Of a stretch of DNA of 64,000 bases, positions 44,683 through 53,013 are shown one piece after another. This stretch comes from Thermoproteota archaeon. Its GTDB lineage: Archaea > Thermoproteota > Thermoprotei > Gearchaeales > Gearchaeaceae. Where the stretch lies: contig JAJPJK010000006.1 of NCBI GenBank assembly GCA_021324265.1, positions 62,001 to 126,000 on the forward strand, written 5' to 3'. Below the pieces are notes generated by a model. The model had not been told where the DNA came from and did no database searches. It was given only the letters and a program-made list of their open reading frames with translations. Position 1 is the first letter of the stretch, and every line of letters begins with the position of its first letter. The position numbers were made by a program, and so were the translations under genes.

Positions 44683-45027
44683 ATGGCAATCCAAACGCAG
44701 GAACAAATAGTTACCTTTACGCAGAAGGCAATTGAAAAAGTCAAGGAATTCCTTAAGGAGGAAAACGATCCAACGCTAGGTTTAAGAATTTACATTGCCA
44801 GCGGTGGCTGCGCTGGCTTTACATATGGGATGACCTTCGATGTTCCTGGGGAAGAGGACTATGTTTACGAGATTGAGGGTGTTAAAGTAATCATAGACAA
44901 GTATAGCGCTAAATATCTCAAGGGAGCAAATGTCGATTATGTAGAAACTTTGATGGCTACAGGCTTCAAAATAGATAATCCGAACTCTACTTATTCTTGT
45001 AGCTGCGGTTCTTCCTTCTCTGTTTAA
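44683..45027 (+). CDS. HesB/IscA-like Fe-S assembly or carrier protein
   Basis: 114 residues. The A-type carrier fold has the three conserved Cys: one in SGGCAGFTYGM and two in the C-terminal CSCGSSF, ligands for an Fe-S cluster or iron. The start of the conserved domain (VTFTQKAIEKVKEFL) is standard. It delivers clusters to apoproteins in the cytosol. Single gene with its own promoter; it overlaps the convergent membrane protein by 4 bp. Confidence 0.94.
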   Translation: MAIQTQEQIVTFTQKAIEKVKEFLKEENDPTLGLRIYIASGGCAGFTYGMTFDVPGEEDYVYEIEGVKVIIDKYSAKYLKGANVDYVETLMATGFKIDNPNSTYSCSCGSSFSV

Positions 45028-45254
45028 GCGAGTTTTTTAGTTTTCAATTTTTTTATAAAATATCCTATGCTGAACAATATTATGGAAGATATTAAAAGTG
45101 CAGGTAACCAAAAGTTTATCAAAATAGTTGTAGCATCTTTGTTGATCACCACATCGAACTTAGAAAAAAGGCTGATTTGATGCTGGCTTTGTGAGGTTTG
45201 AAGCGGTATCATTGAGAGAAGGAAAAATAAACTAATGTAGAGAAGTAATCTCAT
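45024..45254 (-). CDS. Small membrane protein of unknown function
   Basis: 76 residues. A signal-like or membrane segment covers residues 3-17 (LLLYISLFFLLSMIP), and a second membrane helix covers about 48-68 (LPALLISSIILFSIGYFI), with a basic KKLKTKK tail. A short polar segment lies between them. This arrangement suggests a small single- or double-pass membrane protein. It follows the zinc-ribbon gene on the same strand. The two short ends and the low content of recognisable residues make it only moderately secure. Confidence 0.5.
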   Translation of the reverse strand: MRLLLYISLFFLLSMIPLQTSQSQHQISLFSKFDVVINKDATTILINFWLPALLISSIILFSIGYFIKKLKTKKLA

Positions 45255-45285
45255 AAAATAAAAAGGATTCGACCTAATTTAAAAC

Positions 45286-45420
45286 TTAAGGCGGTAATAA
45301 AACAACATTCTTGCATATAATGCACCTATAAACAGCCCATACTCCTTCCATACCTACTTTTTCCTTTTCAGTAACTTTATGGCAATATGGGCAAAATGAT
45401 TTTACCTTCTCATTTGCCAT
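45286..45420 (-). CDS. 44-residue zinc-ribbon protein
   Basis: A short frame from ATG (45420) to TAA (45286-45288). The product has two CxxC pairs, CPYC near residue 10 and CIIC near 33, spaced as in a zinc ribbon. It overlaps the last 11 bp of the upstream regulator gene, so translation is probably coupled. The pairing with a COG2522-type regulator suggests a shared regulatory or RNA-polymerase-related role, which is inference. Size and clean cysteine spacing make it a real gene rather than chance. Confidence 0.7.
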   Translation of the reverse strand: MANEKVKSFCPYCHKVTEKEKVGMEGVWAVYRCIICKNVVLLPP

Positions 45421-45859
45421 GCTTCCTAATAATATTTACTATATTATCTTCGCCCAATAACGAATATCTCTCAAAGCATATATTGCATTCATTAACTCTT
45501 AAATCCTTTTCATAAACTTGATGTATGGAACAGAGAGCCTTTGTTTTAGTCATATAATCTACAATTTTGACAATTCCAATAACTAACTGATCTCTGTCTA
45601 TCTTACCCCTTACGAAACTATCAGCAAGCTCATTTACCTTTACTTCAAGCTCATTACTTACGTAAAACTGTTTAATAACGGCTCTTTTATCTGAAAGATA
45701 ATAACTCACAGCAGCTTGCGTTATTCCCAAGATATCTGCAACCTCTTTTTGGTTGTAATTATACTTCTCAATTAGCCTCTTGGCAATCATCGCTCTAATC
45801 ATAGGATAAACTGCCCTTGATATGATCTCATCAGGCATTAAGCGAGGTACAGTCACCAT
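45410..45859 (-). CDS. COG2522-type transcriptional regulator (HTH plus Cys-rich tail)
   Basis: 149 residues. A helix-turn-helix occupies about residues 22-60: YNYNQKEVADILGITQAAVSYYL followed by SDKRA. The central EVKVNELADSFV is an archaeal COG2522 feature. Near the C-terminus CSIHQ and CNICFERYSLL give three to four cysteines that could bind metal, as in related regulators with a zinc- or Fe-S-binding tail. The protein is expected to bind DNA. The target is unknown, but the neighbouring zinc ribbon and membrane protein share its direction. Confidence 0.82.
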   Translation of the reverse strand: MVTVPRLMPDEIISRAVYPMIRAMIAKRLIEKYNYNQKEVADILGITQAAVSYYLSDKRAVIKQFYVSNELEVKVNELADSFVRGKIDRDQLVIGIVKIVDYMTKTKALCSIHQVYEKDLRVNECNICFERYSLLGEDNIVNIIRKHGK

Positions 45860-45946
45860 TGTAATATATGCTCTACCTGTTATTAAGCTTGATTAAAAAT
45901 GGCTCTATAAAAATTTAAGATGTAGTTGAATCATTAATTGTAAGAG

Positions 45947-46825
45947 ATGGCATACACCTTAAATTTATATTTGAAGGCAGCTTTCTTAATGGCCTTGCTA
46001 GGCGCCATACTAGTAGGAATAGGTTATTTGATAGGTGGACTGATGATAGCCTTCATTTTCTTAATAATGGCTTTTATAGTGAACTTAATTTTCTACTTCT
46101 TTTCTGATTCAATGGTACTATACAGTACTGGTGCGAGGATAGTAAGTGAGGCTGAGGCTCCAAGGCTTCATAGGATAGTAGAAAGAGTCGCAGCGAAAGC
46201 TGGTATAAAAAAGCCCAAGGTTGCAATAGTCAATTCACCACAACCAAATGCCTTCGCTACTGGGAGAGGGCCTGGTCATGCCGTGGTAGCTGCTACTACA
46301 GGGCTATTAACTTTGATGAATGATGATGAGCTTGAGGCAGTGTTCGGTCATGAGTTGGGCCATGTAGTTAACAGGGATGTATTGGTTGCTACAATTGCAG
46401 CTGCAATGGCCAGTGCAATAACATGGTTAGCATATGTTGTTTTTTGGATAGTCCTAGCTAGAGGTAGGAACGGAGGAGAGATAGCTCTTGCATTCGCTAC
46501 GTATTTGCTAGCTCCTTTAACAGCTTCTCTAATACAACTTGCAATTTCAAGATCCCGCGAGTATCTTGCAGATTATACTGGTGCAAAGCTGACAGGAAAG
46601 CCTCAAAGCCTTATAAGTGCACTTACCAAAATCGAAAATTACATAATGTCAGGAGTTAAGCTCGATGCCCCTCAAACTACAGCCTCGCTATGGATTGCTA
46701 ATCCTTTTAGAAAGGGGATAACTTCAGATGATGTGCTAGAATGGTTCTCTACACATCCTTCTACAAAGAAAAGAATTGAACGTCTAAAGCAGGTTGCAAA
46801 GGAAATGGGAATCTACATAATGTGA
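45947..46825 (+). CDS. htpX: HtpX-type membrane metalloprotease
   Basis: 292 residues. Two membrane helices lie at residues 12-50, and the zinc site HELGH at 135-139 in VFGHELGHVVNRDV; the third ligand Glu is in SREYLADYTGA. Two further helices follow near 150-190. HtpX degrades damaged or unfolded membrane proteins with its active site facing the cytosol. The stop overlaps the GTG start of the ubiquitin-like gene by 4 bp (GTGA), so both are made together. Confidence 0.94.
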   Translation: MAYTLNLYLKAAFLMALLGAILVGIGYLIGGLMIAFIFLIMAFIVNLIFYFFSDSMVLYSTGARIVSEAEAPRLHRIVERVAAKAGIKKPKVAIVNSPQPNAFATGRGPGHAVVAATTGLLTLMNDDELEAVFGHELGHVVNRDVLVATIAAAMASAITWLAYVVFWIVLARGRNGGEIALAFATYLLAPLTASLIQLAISRSREYLADYTGAKLTGKPQSLISALTKIENYIMSGVKLDAPQTTASLWIANPFRKGITSDDVLEWFSTHPSTKKRIERLKQVAKEMGIYIM

Positions 46826-47127
46826 GGTTAAGAATAAACGAAACTTTTATTTTTCAGGATAAAGTTTCTTACCTCGGTTTCGGTAAGAAGATAACCGATG
46901 TTGAAGTAACCCCTAACGATAACGTATTAGAGCTGAAGAAAAGAATCCTAAGAAGGTATAAGCTTGACGATCATCCAGAGCTCTTTTCTATAATCTATAA
47001 GGGTAATGAACTTCTTGACGATAGGAAAATATCTGACCTTGGACTTAAGGGTAATGAAGTTCTTCATATTATCTGCAAAGAAACCTCAAAGCTCAACGAA
47101 GTATTGAGAAGTAAAGGCATACTTTAG
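46822..47127 (+). CDS. Ubiquitin-like beta-grasp protein coupled to HtpX
   Basis: 101 residues starting at GTG 46822, which overlaps the htpX stop. The sequence follows ubiquitin closely: ITDVEVTPNDNVLELKKRI resembles ITLEVEPSDTIENVKAKI, and YKGNELLDDRKISDLGLKGN resembles [20 protein letters not shown], ending in VLHIICKE for the last strand. There is an N-terminal extension with FIFQDKVSYLGFGK, and the tail (KLNEVLRSKGIL) has no di-glycine, so conjugation by a normal E1 is unlikely. It could be an adaptor that feeds or regulates HtpX. Function is inference. Confidence 0.82.
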   Translation: MRLRINETFIFQDKVSYLGFGKKITDVEVTPNDNVLELKKRILRRYKLDDHPELFSIIYKGNELLDDRKISDLGLKGNEVLHIICKETSKLNEVLRSKGIL

Positions 47128-47177
47128 CTTTTTTCGTTTTTTCTAAATGATACTGCAACTTACTAATCAGTAATGGT

Positions 47178-48203
47178 TTAGCTCGCCTTTATTATAGTTT
47201 TAATAGCATCGCCTCTTCTAGTTATTTCTAGAGCATCCACTGATTGTTCAAGTCTAAATCTATGTGTTATCATATGTTCTGGGGCGATTATACCCTTTTC
47301 CAATAATGATATAGCCTGATATATTTCGTATTCAGTTGTTGAATACGTGGGAATTATCTTAATTTCATTTATGAAAATATAACTCAAATCCAATGGGATC
47401 TCAGCCCCTTTTTTAGGACTTCCAAATAAACATAATTTACCTCCTTTTCTTAGTGTCTTTATAGCCTGTTTCGTCGCTTCAGTACTTGAAGTAGCGACGA
47501 TTGCAATATCAACTCCTCTATCATTTGACCATGCTTTTATAGTATTTGAGATATCTCTTCTAGTTGGATTAATTGTTAAAGCTGCTCCGATCTTCTCTGC
47601 TTTGTCTAATCTTAAATCATTAATATCTATAGCGGCAACATCGGTGCCATAAATCCTAGTCAATAGCATTAATAATAGCAAGCCAGCTGGCCCCGATCCA
47701 TAGATTGCAATCTTATCACCAATCTGCGGTGAAATCTTATTTACAGCCCTAATACAACAAGCTAGTGGTTCTATAAATGTAGCCCGCTCTGTATCGATAT
47801 TGTTGCTTAGCTTGAATACTCCCTTCCTTTCTATTATTTGTGAGGGGACTCTAAAGTATTCAGAAAGACCGCATGGATCCAGATTCACTTTTGAAAACTG
47901 GTCGCAAAGCGTAAAATCTCCTCTTAAACAGTAATAACAAACTCTACAAGGGACATGATGATGCACAAATACCCTACTACCTTTTTCCAAACCCTCAACT
48001 TTCTGGCCTATTTCTTCAATCACTCCTACTACTTCGTGACCTAAAACTGGTGGGGTTATAAAATCTCCCTCATATTTTTCGAGGTCTGTACCGCATATGC
48101 CGCATGCAAGTAATCTCACTAGTATTTCGTTATCAGCGATCTTTGGCCTTTCGAGTTCTACAATCCTAACATCCCTTTTTCCAAATAAAAGAGCCGCTTT
48201 CAT
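47178..48203 (-). CDS. Zinc-dependent alcohol dehydrogenase (MDR family)
   Basis: 341 residues. The catalytic zinc site is CGICGTDLEKY and GHEVVG. The structural zinc has the four-Cys pattern CRVCYYCLRGDFTLC. The Rossmann motif is YGSGPAGLLLL. It resembles threonine dehydrogenase- and sorbitol-dehydrogenase-like archaeal MDRs, but the substrate is not clear. It overlaps the macro gene by 4 bp and closes the minus-strand run SCO1, membrane protein, macro domain, ADH. Confidence 0.9.
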   Translation of the reverse strand: MKAALLFGKRDVRIVELERPKIADNEILVRLLACGICGTDLEKYEGDFITPPVLGHEVVGVIEEIGQKVEGLEKGSRVFVHHHVPCRVCYYCLRGDFTLCDQFSKVNLDPCGLSEYFRVPSQIIERKGVFKLSNNIDTERATFIEPLACCIRAVNKISPQIGDKIAIYGSGPAGLLLLMLLTRIYGTDVAAIDINDLRLDKAEKIGAALTINPTRRDISNTIKAWSNDRGVDIAIVATSSTEATKQAIKTLRKGGKLCLFGSPKKGAEIPLDLSYIFINEIKIIPTYSTTEYEIYQAISLLEKGIIAPEHMITHRFRLEQSVDALEITRRGDAIKTIIKAS

Positions 48204-48730
48204 GAGAAAATTTTGTTAGCGACATTGATAAAATCCTCATAAGCTTCTTCATCTCTTAATACAATGCAAATCGTTTGAATAGTAGCCCCCGCATCTAATT
48301 CCTCCTTTATTGCCCTAAGCATTGCAGATGCTGCATCAATGTAGGAAACTCCACCAACGCCAGTGCCCATTGCAGGGAATGCTATACTTCTAATCCCTCT
48401 TTTTTTGGATTCTTGGAGCGCAGCTTTTGTGGAAAGATATACTTTCTCCTTGTTTGTTAGCATTGCAGGCCTTTCCATTGTAGGCGAATGCACTACATAT
48501 TTAGCTTTGAGTCTTCCAGCATTGGTTATTATGGCTTTTCCAACTTCTACAGGTGCTTTGCTCATTGCTTCTTGCTCTATTTCCTTTCCTCCCTTGTTCT
48601 TTATTGCACCCGCTACACCACCACCCATTATCATAAGAGAATTCGCTGGGTTTACTATCGCTTCTGTATCTTCATTAAGAAGATCTCCGATTTTTATTTC
48701 TATTTTTGTCCCTTTGTAATGGGCTTCCAT
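48200..48730 (-). CDS. Macro-domain protein (ADP-ribose binding/hydrolase)
   Basis: 176 residues, a stand-alone macro domain. The first loop is VNPANSLMIMGGGVAGAI, with the Asn and Gly-rich phosphate loop. The second is SIAFPAMGTGVGGVSYIDAA. These residues bind ADP-ribose and, in MacroD-like and AF1521-like proteins, remove ADP-ribose from proteins or deacetylate O-acetyl-ADP-ribose. Its start lies 31 bp inside the end of the upstream membrane protein gene. It is coupled to the ADH gene, although no mechanistic link is clear. Confidence 0.92.
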   Translation of the reverse strand: MEAHYKGTKIEIKIGDLLNEDTEAIVNPANSLMIMGGGVAGAIKNKGGKEIEQEAMSKAPVEVGKAIITNAGRLKAKYVVHSPTMERPAMLTNKEKVYLSTKAALQESKKRGIRSIAFPAMGTGVGGVSYIDAASAMLRAIKEELDAGATIQTICIVLRDEEAYEDFINVANKIFS

Positions 48731-49332
48731 GAAATATTGAGGTTCTTTTGCTTATTTATCCTTCTAAGTTGGATGAAAAGCAGTACGAGATTAATTACTA
48801 TCCCTGTTATGAATATGGCATTACTAACGCTTGTAAAGAGCGCTGAGAAACTTACAGTGTAACCAGTCACTGCAACTATAACTGCTTGGGCCATGACAAA
48901 GGCCGTCGCAGTTCCGCATGAGGGGCATGCAGATATGGCAGACGTTATGAGAGATAATCCTGCAATACCAGTGAATGTTCCGCAGGCAGCGCCGCTCTTA
49001 CTAATTTTTGCATAGTTTGTAAGAGCGAAGTTGAAAGCGCCTGTAAAAGCCAAAATTAAGAGCAAGATGAAAGTAGTAGCATCAATTATTACCAACCATT
49101 CAAAGCCCGACACGCCTGCAATGGAATATTGAGAGCCTATCCATAAAATCACGAAATCATCGTAGTTTGGCAGAAATTTTGTTGAGCTTGGTGCATATAG
49201 CAGGCCGAAGCTTGAAGGAGGATTGCCGCTAATCAGCCATTGAATTAAAATCAAAGATAAAATGTAAGAAAGTACTATGGCAATGAATGTGAATATGAAC
49301 AACTTACTTCTAAGTAATCTTGCATATCTCAT
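48700..49332 (-). CDS. Integral membrane protein with a CPSCG motif
   Basis: 210 residues with four to five hydrophobic segments. The third carries SACPSCGTATAFVMAQ, a CxxC inside or beside the membrane. N-terminal helices are at 13-34 and 75-100, and the last near 160-185. It starts in a 4-bp overlap with the SCO1 gene (ATGA), so the two probably work together. The CxxC could transfer electrons or copper to or from SCO1. I do not recognise the family by name. Confidence 0.75.
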   Translation of the reverse strand: MRYARLLRSKLFIFTFIAIVLSYILSLILIQWLISGNPPSSFGLLYAPSSTKFLPNYDDFVILWIGSQYSIAGVSGFEWLVIIDATTFILLLILAFTGAFNFALTNYAKISKSGAACGTFTGIAGLSLITSAISACPSCGTATAFVMAQAVIVAVTGYTVSFSALFTSVSNAIFITGIVINLVLLFIQLRRINKQKNLNISWKPITKGQK

Positions 49333-49952
49333 TGCCTAATTAATATTAGCATATCGTTCAATAAATCGTTAGGCGTCCATTGGCTTGCGATAATTGTAGG
49401 ATTACCGAAAGATACAACTCTTCTAAGCTCTTTGTCTATTAAGAATACTATCGCAGTATGTGTAACAGTATAGTTTGTACCGTTTCCATCTTTTTCAACT
49501 AATATTCCATATGCATACCAAACACTTTTTAGTGTGGATTCAGGCCCAACTAGGTAATGGATGTTGCTCGGGGCTCCAAGACTTTCGAGATATGCCTTTG
49601 CTTGGTACTTATCTCTCTCGGGGTCTACGGATATCAATAACATCACATATTGGTTAGAATAACCTTCACTGTTCAACGTTTTTGCAACCGTCACAAAATT
49701 TCTAATTATTACTGGGCAGACATTCGGACAATTTACATATACGAATGACATTGCTATGACTTTCCCGTAGAATTGATTAAGTTCGATAGATTGGTTGTTC
49801 TGGTCATACAATACAAAGTCGGATGTATTTAATGGAGGATTGAAAACATACCCCTTGAATTTAGGCTGTTGATTAAATGCTTGCAAAACCAGCACCGATG
49901 CAACGATCGCAATTACCACTATACCGATCAAAATGTAATAGATTCTTTTCAT
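49329..49952 (-). CDS. SCO1/SenC-type copper or thiol-disulfide protein
   Basis: 207 residues from the ATG at 49952. The longer frame to 49976 adds eight residues ahead of the helix, but a TATA-like box (complement of about 49976-49984) sits 27 bp before 49952 and favours the shorter form. A signal anchor covers residues 3-25. The SCO core has FVYVNCPNVCPV (CxxxC) and the later TVTHTAIVFLID with the copper His. SCO1 inserts CuA in heme-copper oxidases or acts as a thiol oxidoreductase. This suggests the host can respire oxygen or nitrogen oxides, an inference. Confidence 0.88.
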   Translation of the reverse strand: MKRIYYILIGIVVIAIVASVLVLQAFNQQPKFKGYVFNPPLNTSDFVLYDQNNQSIELNQFYGKVIAMSFVYVNCPNVCPVIIRNFVTVAKTLNSEGYSNQYVMLLISVDPERDKYQAKAYLESLGAPSNIHYLVGPESTLKSVWYAYGILVEKDGNGTNYTVTHTAIVFLIDKELRRVVSFGNPTIIASQWTPNDLLNDMLILIRQ

Positions 49953-50013
49953 TGAGGGAAAAGTGCATCGTCGCATATATAAATCTAAATATTTAAAATT
50001 ATATAAATATATA

Positions 50014-50502
50014 TTATACCAAATTATATAAATACGGTAACAATAGATCCTTAATTCTCTGCTTTTGGTCTTTACTTAGATATTTAAAACCTTTTATAAA
50101 TTTAATACAATTTTTTGAATTGCATGAACAAACAAATGCATCAACTCCCATATCATATTCGCTTGTATTGTAGTTATAACATAGTTCTTCATCTTTTCTT
50201 ATATCTCTTAGTGCAATTAAGAATAGCTGTTTATTTGATAATAAGAGTTTGCAATTTGGTTCGCAGGAATGATTTATGAACTTTCCTTCTCCTGAAGGTA
50301 GTAAGTAAAGCGAAAAATCTAGTTGTAAGGCATAAGGGCTATGTATATTGGTCAAATCTGCTTTTATTAGATCTCCATGAAAAACTAGGATTATTTCATC
50401 CTTTTTTATATCCTTATTCGCGAAGACGCCTTTGCCATTGCAAAGGTTTGAATTTGAGATATAAACAGTCCCTCTCTCCGAGAGGGGTTTTAGCCTTTGC
50501 AT
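50014..50502 (-). CDS. SET-domain protein lysine methyltransferase with post-SET motif
   Basis: 162 residues. The SET core is GKGVFANKDIKKDEIIL, then GKFINHSCEPNC (NHSC at 77-80) and RDIRKDEELCYNYN (106-112), forming the pseudoknot where SAM binds. A post-SET-like CxCxxxxC motif follows at Cys125, Cys127 and Cys132, which with Cys80 could hold zinc as in eukaryotic SET enzymes. It is likely to methylate lysines in chromatin or other proteins. SET domains are rare in thermophilic Thermoproteota, so transfer or an old retained gene should be considered. It stands alone with its own promoter. Confidence 0.9.
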   Translation of the reverse strand: MQRLKPLSERGTVYISNSNLCNGKGVFANKDIKKDEIILVFHGDLIKADLTNIHSPYALQLDFSLYLLPSGEGKFINHSCEPNCKLLLSNKQLFLIALRDIRKDEELCYNYNTSEYDMGVDAFVCSCNSKNCIKFIKGFKYLSKDQKQRIKDLLLPYLYNLV

Positions 50503-50598
50503 TTACGGTCTTTAAATATGAAATTATTGAACTGCTTATAAATTTTATTGCCTCAGATACCCCTGGGAGATATCATTGTTCAAGCTGAAACCTTGTCA
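50503..50598. other. Short intergenic region with SET-gene promoter
   Basis: 96 bp between the SET gene start and the next gene's end. On the minus strand a TTTATAA-like box lies about 38 bases before the SET ATG, and another AT-rich stretch lies nearer to it. No other feature is seen. Confidence 0.4.
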
Positions 50599-53013
50599 TC
50601 ATCGGTCATTAAATTTACTTTTTAATTTGCTTATAAACTTCTTAGTGAGCGTAGCAACTTTCAAAGCACTTTCATATTCTGTTGAAGAAGCTATGATATC
50701 TAATCCAGCTCCAAAAAGGGAAGGCATCACTCCGCATTTCGCTTCTTCATATTCAAATATTAGCTTGCTGCCCAGGCTCTTCGCCTTTTCAGCACCAGCT
50801 AGTTCATGTAGGATTTTTGGTATCTTATCAATTGTGACATCTTCAAATTGGGAGACCAAAAAATGATTCGGAAGTTCCTTCATCAACTTTTCAAGAGTTG
50901 TTTTATTATTTCTCAGATATGCGCCTAATAGAATCGAATTCGTTAGTCCATCGAAATAAGGCAGTGGGTGGAATGCAGTTCCGAAGTTTGGATCAAATAA
51001 AGCAACATTATTCCTCGTAAGTATTCTCGAATAATCTCTAAACGGTATATCTTCGGTTTTAACTGATAAACCCAAGTCCTTAATATCATCAATTATTTCG
51101 TCACAAATGTAAGGTGGGATAAACACTTCTTTTTTATTCGCTATTTCATTTCCAGCGAGTATCTCTAGCAACATCTTTTTTCCTTCATCAATTTTTTCAT
51201 AATGTTCATTATATACTTCTATCTTGCTTAATTCATGATTTGGCTCAACAGTAATAAAAGAATCCTTTTTTTCTTTTGGTAGTTCTGCCAATTCATATAT
51301 ATAAAATATAGGATACCCTTTATCTCTAATTTTTTCTAAGATATGTCTAAGCTGAAAATCTTTACCGATTAAAAAGTATATCTCAATACTACTATGATTA
51401 TTTATAACTTTATTCAATAATTCAATGTAAGCTTCTATTAAATCATTTATTGCTAAAGTATTTAATTTTCCAGTTTCTCTTATATCTACTAATCTAAATT
51501 CCTCTCGATAAAATATATTTTCGATCTTTTTCTCTATTTTTTCATTAATACTAATACCTTCTTCATCAAGTAAATAAATCATGATTTCTGAAATGCTTTT
51601 ATTACTACTTGTTATATATAAATTATATTTTATTTTAGTTAATCTGTTTATAATTCTTGACATAACAGCAGATATAATCCCGCCGTTTTCTACATTAACA
51701 CCAGTTGAGATTATCCCTGAAGAAATCGGAAAACCTATGAGATTTGCTAAAGTTTTAGAAGATGTTGAAAGAGCTATTGCGTCTTTATTCTTCACAGTAC
51801 TTGCTATTGCCCTACCAAATTTTGCGGAAAGTTCAGGCGTGATTTCTGTATTTATGGCAAATCTTGCAACACTTTGAGTGAACATTGGTCTTGGGATTCT
51901 AATCAGTGTGACTATGTTTGAAGTAACCGTAAGATTTTCATCTATTACTTTATCTGGCCAAATTCTAATATTAGGTCTTATCTCTACTCCTCTGTTTACG
52001 ACGGTCCTTTCTCCTATTACACAATTCTCAAATATTGTCACTTTATCATCTATTTTCGCATATCTATCTATAATGCTGGAAGCTATTGAGCACCTGTCAC
52101 CGATATAAACTCCTTTACAAATTAGGCTATACGTCAGAATTGTATTTTTACCTATAGTCACTTCTTCGTCTATGACTGTAAAAGGACCTATCTTAGCTCC
52201 TTGTTTTATTGTAGCATTTCCGTTTATTAGTGATGGTTCGACAATATCTCGATAATCTTTTGCGATAGTTTGATTCTTGGTTGCTATTTCATATAACTCC
52301 TTTGAAGCTCCTGCTAAAAGCTCATGGTTACACTTCAAATATTGTTCTATGGTTCCTATATCACGCCAAAAGGCTTCAGAGTAAAATCCGAAAATGGCCT
52401 CTCCCTTTGAAAGCAGAATAGGTATGAGGTCTCTACTGAAATCGAATTCAGTAGAACGAGGTATAAGCTTCAATACTTCCGGTTCAAGAATATACATTCC
52501 TGCATTAATGAAATTACTAAAAACTTCTGAAGGGGAAGGTTTCTCAAGGTATCTAGTTATTCTTCCTTCTTCATCTAGTTTAGCGATGCCAAATTGATAA
52601 GGTTCTTCCGAATAACTCAAAGCTATGGTCATCGCTGCACCTTTCTTTTTATGGAATTCTAGCATGTTTGATAGGCTTAGATCTGTTATCAAATCACCGC
52701 TAACAACAATAACCCTTTCTGTTGTTTCGCCAAGTGCCTCTCTCACTCCGCCTGCAGTCCCTAATGGTCTTTCTTCGATTGAATACCCTATGTTTAAATT
52801 TAACTCAGAACCATCTCCATATTCCGAAATGATTAATTGAGGGAGATAATGTAGGGTTACCTTTACATCTTTAATTCCTATATTCCTAACCCTAGTCAGA
52901 TTATAGGTAAGCACTGGGACGTTTAAAACCCTTACAAGTGGTTTTGGTTTCGTGACTGTTAGCGGTCTCAATCTCGTTCCTTCGCCACCGGCTAGTAATA
53001 CAGCTGTTGTCAT
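50599..53013 (-). CDS. Sugar-1-phosphate nucleotidyltransferase fused to a degenerate phosphohexomutase-like domain
   Basis: 804 residues in three parts. Residues 1-235 are a nucleotidyltransferase with LAGGEGTRLRPLT and KPKPLV, likely mannose- or glucose-1-phosphate type. Residues about 250-380 form a left-handed beta-helix of hexapeptide repeats. Residues 380-804 resemble a phosphomannomutase. The mutase phosphoserine loop (normally TASHNP) appears as TSSNKS, and no DGDxDR metal loop is visible, so this half is probably not a mutase. Such fusions occur in cyanobacteria and archaea. It overlaps the reverse gyrase stop by 4 bp. It makes NDP-sugars for glycans. Confidence 0.85.
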   Translation of the reverse strand: MTTAVLLAGGEGTRLRPLTVTKPKPLVRVLNVPVLTYNLTRVRNIGIKDVKVTLHYLPQLIISEYGDGSELNLNIGYSIEERPLGTAGGVREALGETTERVIVVSGDLITDLSLSNMLEFHKKKGAAMTIALSYSEEPYQFGIAKLDEEGRITRYLEKPSPSEVFSNFINAGMYILEPEVLKLIPRSTEFDFSRDLIPILLSKGEAIFGFYSEAFWRDIGTIEQYLKCNHELLAGASKELYEIATKNQTIAKDYRDIVEPSLINGNATIKQGAKIGPFTVIDEEVTIGKNTILTYSLICKGVYIGDRCSIASSIIDRYAKIDDKVTIFENCVIGERTVVNRGVEIRPNIRIWPDKVIDENLTVTSNIVTLIRIPRPMFTQSVARFAINTEITPELSAKFGRAIASTVKNKDAIALSTSSKTLANLIGFPISSGIISTGVNVENGGIISAVMSRIINRLTKIKYNLYITSSNKSISEIMIYLLDEEGISINEKIEKKIENIFYREEFRLVDIRETGKLNTLAINDLIEAYIELLNKVINNHSSIEIYFLIGKDFQLRHILEKIRDKGYPIFYIYELAELPKEKKDSFITVEPNHELSKIEVYNEHYEKIDEGKKMLLEILAGNEIANKKEVFIPPYICDEIIDDIKDLGLSVKTEDIPFRDYSRILTRNNVALFDPNFGTAFHPLPYFDGLTNSILLGAYLRNNKTTLEKLMKELPNHFLVSQFEDVTIDKIPKILHELAGAEKAKSLGSKLIFEYEEAKCGVMPSLFGAGLDIIASSTEYESALKVATLTKKFISKLKSKFNDR

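Noticed and set aside
46822-47127. Assigning the ubiquitin-like protein as a SAMP modifier
   Set aside because: There is no C-terminal Gly-Gly and no E1-like, JAMM or E2-like gene near it in this window.
50560-50582. Possible hairpin around CCCCTGGGA
   Set aside because: The arms pair only partly, with several mismatches, and there is no T tract behind it to make a terminator.
50599-53013. Fully bifunctional nucleotidyltransferase/phosphomannomutase
   Set aside because: The C-terminal half lacks the TASHNP serine loop and the DGDxDR metal loop, so the mutase activity is unlikely.
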